The notes beneath the pieces are model-generated. The model searched no databases, was not told the DNA's origin, and saw only the letters and a list, made by a program, of their open reading frames with translations. A stretch of 12,230 bases of DNA. Source: Bacillota bacterium (GTDB taxonomy: Bacteria > Bacillota > Bacilli > ZCTH02-B2). How positions within the stretch are numbered: position 1 is the stretch's first letter; each line of letters opens with the position of its first letter. Below are positions 1 through 5,942 of this stretch, piece after piece. The DNA lies in assembly GCA_017577895.1 (NCBI GenBank), contig PKQY01000052.1:1-12230 (forward strand). The letters are read 5' to 3'. A program made the position numbers and the translations under genes.

Positions 1-188
1 CCTTTTTCGCGATTTTGGTGCTATTGGTGATACTGTTTCATTTTTTGAAGGTGTGGGATTGGATTGCCCGGTTGTTGTCGGCCATCACCTTCGAGGAATT
101 TTTGCTTTGGCTCGTGCCGTTGAATGCAGTTGTTTTGGCCTCCGCGTGGCTGTTCCTCCGGAAAGCGCCGTCGAAAAAAGCAAGTTAG
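1..188 (+). CDS. C-terminal end of an unidentified membrane protein (5' truncated)
   Basis: An open frame enters at the window edge (first complete codon at 3) and stops at TAG 186-188, giving about 61 residues. The visible part has two hydrophobic stretches, one at the very start (FFAILVLLVILFHFL) and one near the end (LWLVPLNAVVLASAWLFL), separated by a short segment with an acidic FEEF. It ends in a basic tail (RKAPSKKAS). This is the pattern of the last two transmembrane helices of an integral membrane protein with a cytoplasmic basic C-terminus. A good intrinsic terminator follows 33 bases after the stop, which supports a real gene end. The family cannot be recognised from this fragment. 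Confidence 0.55.
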   Translation, partial: FFAILVLLVILFHFLKVWDWIARLLSAITFEEFLLWLVPLNAVVLASAWLFLRKAPSKKAS

Positions 189-201
189 AATGTATGTTCT
201 A

Positions 202-218
202 TGACAAATAAGTTGTCA
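202..218. promoter_or_regulatory. Inverted repeat TGACAA-N5-TTGTCA, candidate operator
   Basis: Perfect 6-base arms TGACAA (202-207) and TTGTCA (213-218) are separated by ATAAG. A near copy with a 4-base spacer lies downstream of the regulator gene at 1412-1427. The site lies upstream of the WYL regulator gene, so autoregulation is a possible role. It also sits in the transcribed tail of the preceding gene. No matching -35/-10 pair was seen next to it, so its function is inferred. Confidence 0.3.
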
Positions 219-220
219 AC

Positions 221-256
221 ATTCCTCTTGCTTACCGATGCAAGGGGAATATTTTT
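221..256 (+). terminator. Intrinsic terminator of the upstream membrane-protein gene
   Basis: An 11-bp stem (221-231 with 240-250, one G-U pair) closes an 8-base loop (TTACCGAT). It is followed by ATTTTT at 251-256. Position and orientation fit termination of the gene ending at 188. Confidence 0.8.
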
Positions 257-379
257 GCATGCTTTCCAAGGATGAAGCTTTCTTCATTTTTAATGAAGGA
301 AAAAACGGGATGAACGTGAATTTTTTAAATGGTTTTTGCGCGGTCCGTTACAAGGCGTATGTAGGATTGAGGTGACCCA

Positions 380-1360
380 ATGGCATCGGAACGGTTGATT
401 CGCTTGTTGCAGATCATCGATATGATTCAATCCCGCCCGGGCATCAATGTCCAGGAGCTGGCCGAAGTCTGCGAAGTAAGCGAACGGACGATTTATCGGG
501 ACTTGGAAGTGCTGGCGCAGGCCGGCTATCCCATCGCCAATACCGGATACGGGAAAGGATACCGGTTTACGGGCCGGTTTGCGTTGTATCCCATGGATTT
601 GACCGAAGAAGAGCGGATGGCGTTTTCCGCCCTTTCCGTCATGTTGGAATCGTGGGGGAAACAAATGTCGCCGGCCTTGCGCCGGGCGTACGAGAAAGTG
701 ATGGCCGCGCTGACCAAGGAGCAAAAAGATACCGAGTTGTACATGGAACGGCTGGAAGAAGCGATCCAGCTCGGCAAGCCCCATTATGCGCCCCAGGTGA
801 GGAATTTGTTTCCCGATATTTTCCAGGCCATCGTCCGGCAAAGAACGATTGAAGCCGTCTATCATTCCCAGGGCCGCAATGTCACCCGGAAGCGGCTGAT
901 CGATCCGTACCACATCTTGCCAAGGGAGCATCGATTGTACATCATCGGTTTTTGCCATGAACATCTCGATTTTCGCATTTTTCGCCTGAGCCGTTTTCAA
1001 GATGTGAAAGTGTTGGATCAGGTCTATGAGAAAAGGCCGTTTGACATTCGAAAATACATGGAAGGGACGTGGTCCATCGAACGGGGAAATGAAAACATTC
1101 GTTTTGTGGTCCGCTTTTCGCCGAATGTGGCCCGGTATGTGTTGGAAGAAGAGATGTTTTTGAAACCGGAATTTACGGAAGAACCGGACGGCTCGGTATT
1201 GATGGAAGTGACGGTGAACAACAGCAACGAATTTTTGCGCTGGTTGTACATGTACAATTTGGATGCGGAAATCATCGAGCCGGTGGAATACCGGGAAAAG
1301 ATGCGGGAACGGTTGCAGCAATGGCTGTCTCGCTATGAAAGGGAGGTCCAAAAGCCATGA
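380..1360 (+). CDS. WYL-domain transcriptional regulator with DeoR-type HTH
   Basis: A 326-residue cytoplasmic DNA-binding regulator. Residues about 5-60 form an HTH_11/DeoR-like winged helix (ELAEVCEVSERTIYRDLEVL, then GYGKGYRF). Residues about 145-215 are the WYL domain, with the family-typical run RLYIIGFCHEHLDFRIFRLSRF; the name-giving W-Y-L triplet is replaced by R-L-Y-I. Residues about 240-320 match the C-terminal WCX extension (RFVVRFSPNVARYVLEE and later FLRWLYMYNLDAEII). WYL domains are known or proposed to bind nucleic acid or nucleotide ligands. Length is normal for the family. ATG 380 is chosen because GAGGTGA (369-375) precedes it by 4 bases. The gene is monocistronic, bracketed by terminators. 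Its targets are unknown; the repeats at 202-218 and 1412-1427 are candidates. Confidence 0.9.
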   Translation: MASERLIRLLQIIDMIQSRPGINVQELAEVCEVSERTIYRDLEVLAQAGYPIANTGYGKGYRFTGRFALYPMDLTEEERMAFSALSVMLESWGKQMSPALRRAYEKVMAALTKEQKDTELYMERLEEAIQLGKPHYAPQVRNLFPDIFQAIVRQRTIEAVYHSQGRNVTRKRLIDPYHILPREHRLYIIGFCHEHLDFRIFRLSRFQDVKVLDQVYEKRPFDIRKYMEGTWSIERGNENIRFVVRFSPNVARYVLEEEMFLKPEFTEEPDGSVLMEVTVNNSNEFLRWLYMYNLDAEIIEPVEYREKMRERLQQWLSRYEREVQKP

Positions 1361-1387
1361 AGCCGGGAAAAAATCCCGGTTTTTTTA
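1361..1387 (+). terminator. Intrinsic terminator after the WYL regulator
   Basis: Stem CCGGGA (1363-1368) pairs with TCCCGG (1374-1379) around an AAAAA loop, extended by a G-U and an A-U pair. It is followed by seven T (1380-1386). It starts directly after the regulator stop codon (1358-1360). Confidence 0.9.
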
Positions 1388-1411
1388 TTTGAAATGTTGA
1401 AGGATGCAAAA

Positions 1412-1427
1412 TGACAAAATGTTGTCA
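1412..1427. promoter_or_regulatory. Inverted repeat TGACAA-N4-TTGTCA, candidate operator
   Basis: Perfect 6-base arms TGACAA (1412-1417) and TTGTCA (1422-1427) are separated by AATG. It is a near copy of the repeat at 202-218 with a spacer one base shorter. It lies between the regulator terminator and the cyclotransferase-like gene, where an operator or promoter would be expected. No convincing sigma-A promoter could be assigned beside it. Confidence 0.3.
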
Positions 1428-1487
1428 GTATCCGTGTGGTACAAATGGAAGCAGGTGTTGGAAATAAACCAGGGGAAGAAGGAGATC

Positions 1488-1495
1488 AAGGAGGG
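1488..1495 (+). promoter_or_regulatory. Strong ribosome binding site fixing a TTG start
   Basis: AAGGAGGG lies 6 bases before TTG 1502. This decides the start of the cyclotransferase-like gene against upstream in-frame ATG codons, whose extra residues do not resemble the family N-terminus. Confidence 0.75.
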
Positions 1496-1501
1496 ACAGC
1501 C

Positions 1502-2419
1502 TTGCATCTGGTGTTTGTGTACGGGACGTTGCGGCGGCATGAAGCCAATGCTCATTTGCTGGCCGGGGCTGAGAAAATGGCCGAGCAGGCTTGGGTGTTT
1601 GGCACGTTGTACGATACCGGGCATGGTTATCCGGCGCTTGTTCTGGCGGGACCGGAATCCCATAGACGTACGAAAGTGTTTGGGGAACTGTACCGTGTGA
1701 CGCTACAGCAATTAGCGGCCTTGGATGAACTGGAAGGATACCGGGAAGGCGAGGAAGATAACTTGTACGACCGGGTGACGGAGACGGTGTACACCGACAA
1801 GGGCACGTATGATGCGTATGTGTATGTGTTTCCAGCCCATCGGGCGGCAGGGTTGCAGCCGATTCTTTGGGGCGATTGGAAATGCCACAGGCGACTGCCT
1901 CATCCGACGGAACTGGAAGAGATGGGGCTCGGTGCCGGTGAAGAGGAGGCGGCGTGGCATTATTTTGCGTACGGTTCTTGCATGGATTCGGAGCGATTTG
2001 AAGCGGACGGCGTGGCCGATTTGTTTCAGGACGTCGTGGGACGGGGCGTGTTGAAGGGATACGACTTGGCGTTTACGCACCGGTCCCTGAAAGATGGCGA
2101 GGGGCGGGCCGATTTGTTGGAGACGGGAGGCGCGGTGGAAGGAAAAGTGTACCGTGTTGGCCGGGCGGCTTTGGCTTATTTGTACCGGCGGGAAGGCGTG
2201 GCGGGAAACATTTACCGTCCCGCGTTTGTCGATATCGAAGTAGATGGGAATGTGCTGTCCGACGTGCTGACGTTTGTCGTTGTGAACAAAACCGAAAATA
2301 CGCCACCGCCGGATGATTACGCCGTGGAAATTTTACGCGGCGCCCAATCGGTCGTCAGTCCCGAATATTACCGGCAGCTGGTGGAGAAAATCGGCCGCCT
2401 GAAAGGCTGGTTTCAGTAA
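1502..2419 (+). CDS. Tandem-domain gamma-glutamylcyclotransferase-like protein (YkqA-like)
   Basis: A 305-residue soluble protein with two AIG2/GGCT-type domains. Domain 1 (about 1-112) starts with the substrate-loop motif VFVYGTLRR (4-12) and has the expected catalytic acidic segment LDELEGY (74-80; E78 the likely general acid/base). Domain 2 (about 152-298) starts with YFAYGSCMD (154-162) and carries RREGV (229-233) with E231 in the equivalent place. Known family members form 5-oxoproline from gamma-glutamyl-amino acids or amines. The two-domain layout recalls Bacillus subtilis YkqA; substrate cannot be assigned here. TTG 1502 is chosen from the strong RBS and because it puts the conserved first strand at the N-terminus. 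The next gene follows with its own promoter, so common regulation is possible but not shown. Confidence 0.85.
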   Translation: MHLVFVYGTLRRHEANAHLLAGAEKMAEQAWVFGTLYDTGHGYPALVLAGPESHRRTKVFGELYRVTLQQLAALDELEGYREGEEDNLYDRVTETVYTDKGTYDAYVYVFPAHRAAGLQPILWGDWKCHRRLPHPTELEEMGLGAGEEEAAWHYFAYGSCMDSERFEADGVADLFQDVVGRGVLKGYDLAFTHRSLKDGEGRADLLETGGAVEGKVYRVGRAALAYLYRREGVAGNIYRPAFVDIEVDGNVLSDVLTFVVVNKTENTPPPDDYAVEILRGAQSVVSPEYYRQLVEKIGRLKGWFQ

Positions 2420-2426
2420 AAATTTT

Positions 2427-2456
2427 TTGGAAAATGGCGTGCTGTCCATTTATAAT
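2427..2456 (+). promoter_or_regulatory. Sigma-A-type promoter for the Nudix-macrodomain-nicotinamidase genes
   Basis: TTGGAA (2427-2432), an 18-base spacer and a perfect TATAAT (2451-2456), just after the cyclotransferase stop. The predicted transcript start near 2463 excludes ATG 2462 as a normal start codon for the Nudix gene and favours ATG 2507. Confidence 0.65.
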
Positions 2457-2506
2457 GAAGAATGAAGTGCATGAAGGAACATGGTGGCAAGAAAGAAGTG
2501 GAGGAC

Positions 2507-3349
2507 ATGACAAACATTCGCGATGCGGCCACGGTCCTGCTCGTCCGCGAAGCGCAAGGGTCGCTGCAGGTGTATGTCCAGCGCCGTTCGCCGAAACTCC
2601 GGGCTTTTGCCGGGGTGTGGGCGTTTCCCGGCGGAACGGTGGAGGAGCAGGACCGCGTGCCTTTATGGCGGCAGTTGCTGGCGCCCTTTGACGAACAACA
2701 AGCGACGGTCCAGGCAGTATGGCGGGAACGTCACTGTCCCGCCATCGACACGTTGGATTTTCGGAAACGGCTGGGTCCCCTGATTGAAAAGCGCATCGGT
2801 GCCAAAATTCCCGCCGATCCGATCCCCGATTCGTCCCGCGATCCGGCGGCCAATTTGGCCTCCTGGGTGGCGGCCATGCGGGAATTGTTCGAAGAAACCG
2901 GCGTGTTGTTGGTTGCGGGAAGATTGCCGGACCGTCCCACCTTGCGGGCGTGGCGGCAAAAGGTGATGCAGGGAGAAGCGGCCTTTCACGAATTGTTGAC
3001 CCGTTTTGCACTGAAGCCGTTGCCGAACCGCCTGCGCTACATGGGGCGGCTCGTTACGCCGTCCACGGAAAAACGGCGCTTCGACACCCGCTTTTTCTTG
3101 GCGGGCTTGCCGCCGGACCAAGAGGTGGACACGAGTCCCGAAGTGAACGGCGAGGCGGTGGACGGAGGGTGGTTTGCGCCGCAAGAGATGTTGGAAAATG
3201 AAGGCGGAAAATTTCCCGTCGTCCCTCCGACCCGCTACGCCTTGGAAATCATTTCGGCCTATTCGACATGGGATGAATTGTGGCAGGCGTTTTCGTCCCC
3301 CGACGATGGAAAAGAGTTGGGAGGTGAAGGCAGTGGATCCGCGGATTGA
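2507..3349 (+). CDS. Nudix hydrolase, NUDT19-like with split Nudix box
   Basis: About 280 residues. The N-terminus RDAATVLLVRE leads into VWAFPGGTVEEQD (38-49). The catalytic half of the Nudix box, AAMRELFEETGVLL (122-135), comes only after an insert of roughly 70 residues. Known NUDT19-type enzymes (CoA/acyl-CoA diphosphatases) share this interrupted Nudix box and the FPGG...D...W pattern. The metal-binding REx2EE residues are intact (R125, E126, E129, E130). Expected activity is hydrolysis of a nucleoside-diphosphate-linked substrate; CoA derivatives are the family precedent, and ADP-ribose or NADH are possible given the neighbours. ATG 2507 is preferred from the promoter position and the family N-terminus, although its GGAGG (2500-2504) is only 2 bases away; in-frame ATG 2471 and GTG 2498 remain alternatives. 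The 3' end overlaps the macrodomain gene by 17 bases. Confidence 0.87.
   Translation: MTNIRDAATVLLVREAQGSLQVYVQRRSPKLRAFAGVWAFPGGTVEEQDRVPLWRQLLAPFDEQQATVQAVWRERHCPAIDTLDFRKRLGPLIEKRIGAKIPADPIPDSSRDPAANLASWVAAMRELFEETGVLLVAGRLPDRPTLRAWRQKVMQGEAAFHELLTRFALKPLPNRLRYMGRLVTPSTEKRRFDTRFFLAGLPPDQEVDTSPEVNGEAVDGGWFAPQEMLENEGGKFPVVPPTRYALEIISAYSTWDELWQAFSSPDDGKELGGEGSGSAD
3319..3327 (+). promoter_or_regulatory. Ribosome binding site inside the Nudix gene, fixing a GTG start
   Basis: GGGAGGTGA lies 5 bases upstream of GTG 3333. It sits inside the end of the Nudix coding region, so the two genes are probably translationally coupled. Confidence 0.7.
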
Positions 3350-3869
3350 ACTGATGATGGGCGACATTACAAAGGTGCACGTCGATGCCATCGTCAACGC
3401 TGCCAATAACACCTTGTTGGGCGGCGGGGGCGTGGACGGGGCCATTCATCGAGCGGCCGGACCGGAATTGCTGGAAGAATGCAAAACGTTGAACGGCTGT
3501 CCCACCGGCGAGGCGAAAATCACGAAAGGGTACCGTTTGCCGGCCAAATGGGTCATTCATACCGTCGGTCCCGTTTGGCAAGGCGGAAATGCCGGTGAAG
3601 ATGAACTGTTGGCTTCCTGTTACCGGAGTTGTTTCCGTTACGTCCAACCGTACGGCATCCGCAGCATTGCCTTTCCGTCCATCAGCACCGGCGCTTACCG
3701 TTTTCCGGTGGAACGGGCGAGCCGCATTGCCCTGCGGGAAATCGACGCGTATTTGCGCCAGGATGACACGCTGGAAAAAGTGCTGATCGTCTGTTTTAAC
3801 GACGACGTGTACGAGGCCTATCGGCGGAACATGAAAGAGTTGGAAGAGGCAGAAAAAGGAGGGGAATAA
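3333..3869 (+). CDS. MacroD-type macrodomain protein, probable O-acetyl-ADP-ribose deacetylase
   Basis: A 178-residue single-domain protein. Visible macrodomain motifs, in order: GDIT (10-13), VNAANN (21-26), the glycine-rich GGGGVDGAIHRAAGP (30-44), GYRLPAKWVIHTVGPVW (66-82) and the phosphate loop FPSISTGAYRFP (114-125). The Asn of NAANN and the GGVD segment are the ligand-binding and catalytic features of MacroD/YmdB enzymes. These enzymes remove the acetyl group from O-acetyl-ADP-ribose and can reverse mono-ADP-ribosylation. The last position of the family GVYG loop is Arg here (GAYR). GTG 3333 is chosen from the RBS at 3319-3327; longer upstream starts would add about 50 unrelated residues read from the Nudix gene in another frame. 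It overlaps the Nudix gene, and its stop is 1 base before the next ATG. Confidence 0.92.
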   Translation: MDPRIELMMGDITKVHVDAIVNAANNTLLGGGGVDGAIHRAAGPELLEECKTLNGCPTGEAKITKGYRLPAKWVIHTVGPVWQGGNAGEDELLASCYRSCFRYVQPYGIRSIAFPSISTGAYRFPVERASRIALREIDAYLRQDDTLEKVLIVCFNDDVYEAYRRNMKELEEAEKGGE

Positions 3870-3870
3870 C

Positions 3871-4413
3871 ATGCCGAAAAAAGCCCTCGTGGTCGTGGAC
3901 TACAACAACGATTTTGTCCATCCCAACGGGGCGCTGACGTGCGGAGCTGCCGGTCAGCGGCTGGATTCCTTCATTGCGGAAAAAATTCGGGAATTCCACG
4001 CGCAAAACGATGTGGTCGTCGTCGTCAACGACCACCACCGGCCCGACGATGACGAGTTTGCCCTGTGGCCGGTTCATTGCGTGGCCGGGACGTGGGGGAG
4101 CGAGACGTACGGCGAAACCGGCCGGGTGGTCGCGCAGTTGCGGGGGCAGCCGCGGGTGTACGAACTGCCGAAGACGAAATACGACGCCTTTTACGGCACG
4201 GAATTGGCGGACATTTTGCAAAAGGAAGGCGTGGAAGAAGTGTACGTGGTGGGCGTCTGCACGTCCATTTGCGTGGCCGCCACGGTTCAAGGGGGTTATT
4301 TTCGCGGTTATCGGATGAAAGTGTACCGGGACGGCGTGGCCGATTTGAGCGAGGAAGCCCACCGGTTCATGTTGGACCACATGGCCAACATTTATAAGGC
4401 CGACGTGATTTGA
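3871..4413 (+). CDS. Nicotinamidase-like cysteine hydrolase (isochorismatase superfamily, PncA/YueJ-like)
   Basis: A 180-residue protein. The expected catalytic triad is visible: D10 in LVVVDYNNDF, a Lys at 101 (LPKTKYDAF; K103 is the alternative) and the nucleophile C134 in VGVCTSICV. The metal-ligand pattern of nicotinamidases is present: D54-x-H56 in NDHHRP and H69 in WPVHCVAGTWG. Nicotinamidase converts nicotinamide to nicotinate plus ammonia, feeding NAD salvage; this specificity is inferred from the DxH plus WPxHC motifs and general resemblance to B. subtilis YueJ/PncA. Other amidases of the superfamily remain possible. The ATG is 6 bases after AAAGGAGGGG (3855-3864) and 1 base after the macrodomain stop, so it is the third gene of the set. 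Confidence 0.87.
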   Translation: MPKKALVVVDYNNDFVHPNGALTCGAAGQRLDSFIAEKIREFHAQNDVVVVVNDHHRPDDDEFALWPVHCVAGTWGSETYGETGRVVAQLRGQPRVYELPKTKYDAFYGTELADILQKEGVEEVYVVGVCTSICVAATVQGGYFRGYRMKVYRDGVADLSEEAHRFMLDHMANIYKADVI

Positions 4414-4424
4414 CAAAACTTTAA

Positions 4425-4443
4425 GCCCCATTGTATCGGGGGC
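4425..4443. terminator. Weak bidirectional hairpin between convergent genes
   Basis: GCCCC (4425-4429) pairs with GGGGC (4439-4443) around a 9-base loop, between the convergent nicotinamidase and epimerase genes. On the minus strand it is followed by TTAAAGTTTTG, on the plus strand by AATTTAA. The short stem and broken U-tracts make it only a plausible shared terminator. Confidence 0.4.
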
Positions 4444-4446
4444 AAT

Positions 4447-5409
4447 TTAACGGCGGAACAGATCGGCCAAAGCCTCGTCCAACCGGGGGAATTGAAACGA
4501 AAAACCCCAGTTCACCGCCTGCTGCGGAATGGCCCGCTGGCTGGACAACAACAGCGCGTCGGCCATTTCGCCCAGCGCGAGGCGAAGGAACGGCGCGGGG
4601 GCGGCAACCCAGGACGGACGGCGCAACTTGCGGGCCAAGATGCGGCTGAACTGACGGTTGGTGACCGGTTCCGGCGCCGTTCCGTTCACTGGTCCGGAGG
4701 CTGCCGGATGTTCCAGCAAAAAACGTATCAAACGGACATGATCCCGGATGTGAATCCACGCCATCCACTGTCGGCCGTCGCCCAGCGGCCCGCCGACCAA
4801 CAACCGGTAAGGCAACAACATGCGGGGCAGGGCACCGGCTTTGGCGTCCAGGACGAGTCCGGTGCGCAACCGCACGACCCGTGTTCCCAGGGAGGCGGCG
4901 GCTTCTGCTTCCGCTTCCCACTCCCGACATACCGACGCCAAAAAGTCGTTCCCCGGTTCCGACTGTTCGGTCAAGACGTCATCTCCCCGGGAACCGTAGT
5001 AGCCGACGGCAGAGGCGCAGATGAGCAGTCGGGGCGGCCGGGACAAATGTTGCAGCGCTCGGACGAGACGGCGCGTGCTCTCGATGCGGCTTTGACGGAT
5101 GGCCGCTTTTTGTTTTTGGTTCCAGCGTCCGGCAGCAATGGACGAGCCGGCGAGGTGAACAACGGCGTCGGCACCGTCCAGGGCGTTGGTCCACGGCGCG
5201 CGCAGATGGTCCGGGTGGTCGGTGTGACGGTTTGGACGGGCGTCGCCGGGCCATGAGAGCCACGTGACCCCGCTTAAATTCGGATGCCGGGCTTTGGCCT
5301 GCTCCGGGGATTGGCGGGTCAGGATGACGACGCTGTGGCCGTCGGCCAGGAGGGAGGCGGCCAGGCGGCTGCCGATGAAACCTGTTCCGCCGGTGATGAC
5401 GACGTGCAT
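4447..5409 (-). CDS. TIGR01777-family NAD-dependent epimerase/dehydratase (SDR39U1-like)
   Basis: A 320-residue extended short-chain dehydrogenase. The dinucleotide-binding loop ITGGTGFIG is at residues 5-13. DAVVHLAGSSIAAGRW (81-96) and CASAVGYYG (131-139) carry the family signature, with the Ser and Tyr expected at the active site. GPVNGTAPEPVTNRQF (239-254) is typical of the family. The C-terminal part (about 270-318, LRLALGEMADALLLSSQRAIP, then WGF) matches the DUF1731 extension. The physiological substrate of this family is not established; B. subtilis YfhF is a likely relative. The ATG lies at 5409-5407 on the minus strand with a GGAAGGGGG-type RBS upstream, and a good minus-strand promoter lies about 90 bases further up. 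It is convergent with the nicotinamidase gene and probably monocistronic. Confidence 0.9.
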   Translation of the reverse strand: MHVVITGGTGFIGSRLAASLLADGHSVVILTRQSPEQAKARHPNLSGVTWLSWPGDARPNRHTDHPDHLRAPWTNALDGADAVVHLAGSSIAAGRWNQKQKAAIRQSRIESTRRLVRALQHLSRPPRLLICASAVGYYGSRGDDVLTEQSEPGNDFLASVCREWEAEAEAAASLGTRVVRLRTGLVLDAKAGALPRMLLPYRLLVGGPLGDGRQWMAWIHIRDHVRLIRFLLEHPAASGPVNGTAPEPVTNRQFSRILARKLRRPSWVAAPAPFLRLALGEMADALLLSSQRAIPQQAVNWGFSFQFPRLDEALADLFRR

Positions 5410-5504
5410 CGAGGATAGCCCCCTTCCATGAAAACGCTCAAAAGACCGAGATTTTTCCAGAAATCGCGCAAAGTGGTGCGAAAAAAATCCGTGAAGTACG
5501 CTCT

Positions 5505-5534
5505 ATTGTAAAGGAACGTCCGGGAATGCGTCAA
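5505..5534 (-). promoter_or_regulatory. Promoter of the epimerase gene
   Basis: Read on the minus strand: TTGACG (5534-5529), an 18-base spacer and TACAAT (5510-5505), predicting a leader of about 90 bases before the ATG. It is back-to-back with the tRNA promoter, the two -35 boxes being about 20 bases apart. Confidence 0.7.
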
Positions 5535-5553
5535 TTTGGTCCTTTTGGACGTA

Positions 5554-5583
5554 TTGACATGGCGTGGCACGGCATGGTATTAT
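5554..5583 (+). promoter_or_regulatory. Promoter of the tRNA-Phe/tRNA-Gly operon
   Basis: A perfect TTGACA (5554-5559), an 18-base spacer and TATTAT (5578-5583). The expected start is near 5590, about 23 bases before the first tRNA. Confidence 0.85.
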
Positions 5584-5612
5584 TCGGCTCGGAACGGGGG
5601 AATCGGATACGT

Positions 5613-5688
<76 letters not shown>

Positions 5689-5698
5689 TTTTCGGCGA

Positions 5699-5774
5699 GC
5701 GGATGTAGTTCAATTGGTAGAGCGTCAGCTTCCCAAGCTGAAAGTTGCGGGTTCGAGTCCCGTCATCCGCTCCA
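5699..5774 (+). tRNA. tRNA-Gly (anticodon CCC)
   Basis: A complete cloverleaf of 76 nt with encoded CCA (5772-5774). Acceptor GCGGATG (5699-5705) pairs with CATCCGC (5764-5770), discriminator T 5771. The anticodon stem TCAGC/GCTGA closes loop TTCCCAA, so the anticodon is CCC at 5732-5734, reading GGG only. This is the less common Gly isoacceptor beside TCC and GCC. The T-arm is GCGGG/CCCGT with loop TTCGAGT. It follows tRNA-Phe by 10 bases. Confidence 0.95.
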
Positions 5775-5787
5775 TAACAACGACGAC

Positions 5788-5820
5788 AAAGCCTTGGTTT
5801 CCAAGGCTTTTTTTGTTTTT
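5788..5820 (+). terminator. Intrinsic terminator of the tRNA operon
   Basis: A perfect 10-bp stem AAAGCCTTGG (5788-5797) / CCAAGGCTTT (5801-5810) with a TTT loop, followed by TTTTGTTTTT. It lies 13 bases after the tRNA-Gly CCA. Confidence 0.93.
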
Positions 5821-5907
5821 TGACATTCTAAGAGATGCGAAATCTAAAGAAGAAGCTCCTTCGATTTACCGAAAATACAGGGATCTTTTTAATAATACTG
5901 ATGAACA

Positions 5908-5936
5908 TTGACACACTTCATTAGCAGATGTATACT
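5908..5936 (+). promoter_or_regulatory. Promoter of thrS
   Basis: A perfect TTGACA (5908-5913), a 17-base spacer and TATACT (5931-5936). The predicted start near 5943 fits the 5' end of the T-box leader. Confidence 0.9.
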
Positions 5937-5942
5937 CAAGTA

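Noticed and set aside
282..298. Hairpin CTTCATT-TTT-AATGAAG upstream of the regulator
   Set aside because: A short AT-rich stem followed by A residues, not T; no terminator or operator partner was seen elsewhere.
290..1351. A 353-residue minus-strand open frame opposite the WYL regulator
   Set aside because: The plus-strand frame has a full HTH-WYL-WCX architecture with RBS and terminator; the antisense frame has His/Phe/Arg-rich shadow composition and no domain.
1357..1392. An 11-codon frame whose ATG overlaps the WYL stop (ATGA), with GGGAGG upstream, running through the terminator
   Set aside because: It lies wholly within the terminator hairpin and encodes only a short peptide (MKPGKNPGFFI); most likely coincidence or a relic of a once-coupled gene.
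4492..5256. A 254-residue plus-strand frame opposite the epimerase gene
   Set aside because: It is the antisense shadow of a clear TIGR01777-family gene that has its own promoter and RBS.
5714..5911. A 65-codon frame starting inside tRNA-Gly
   Set aside because: It begins within the tRNA and crosses the tRNA terminator; it has no RBS and no recognisable product.
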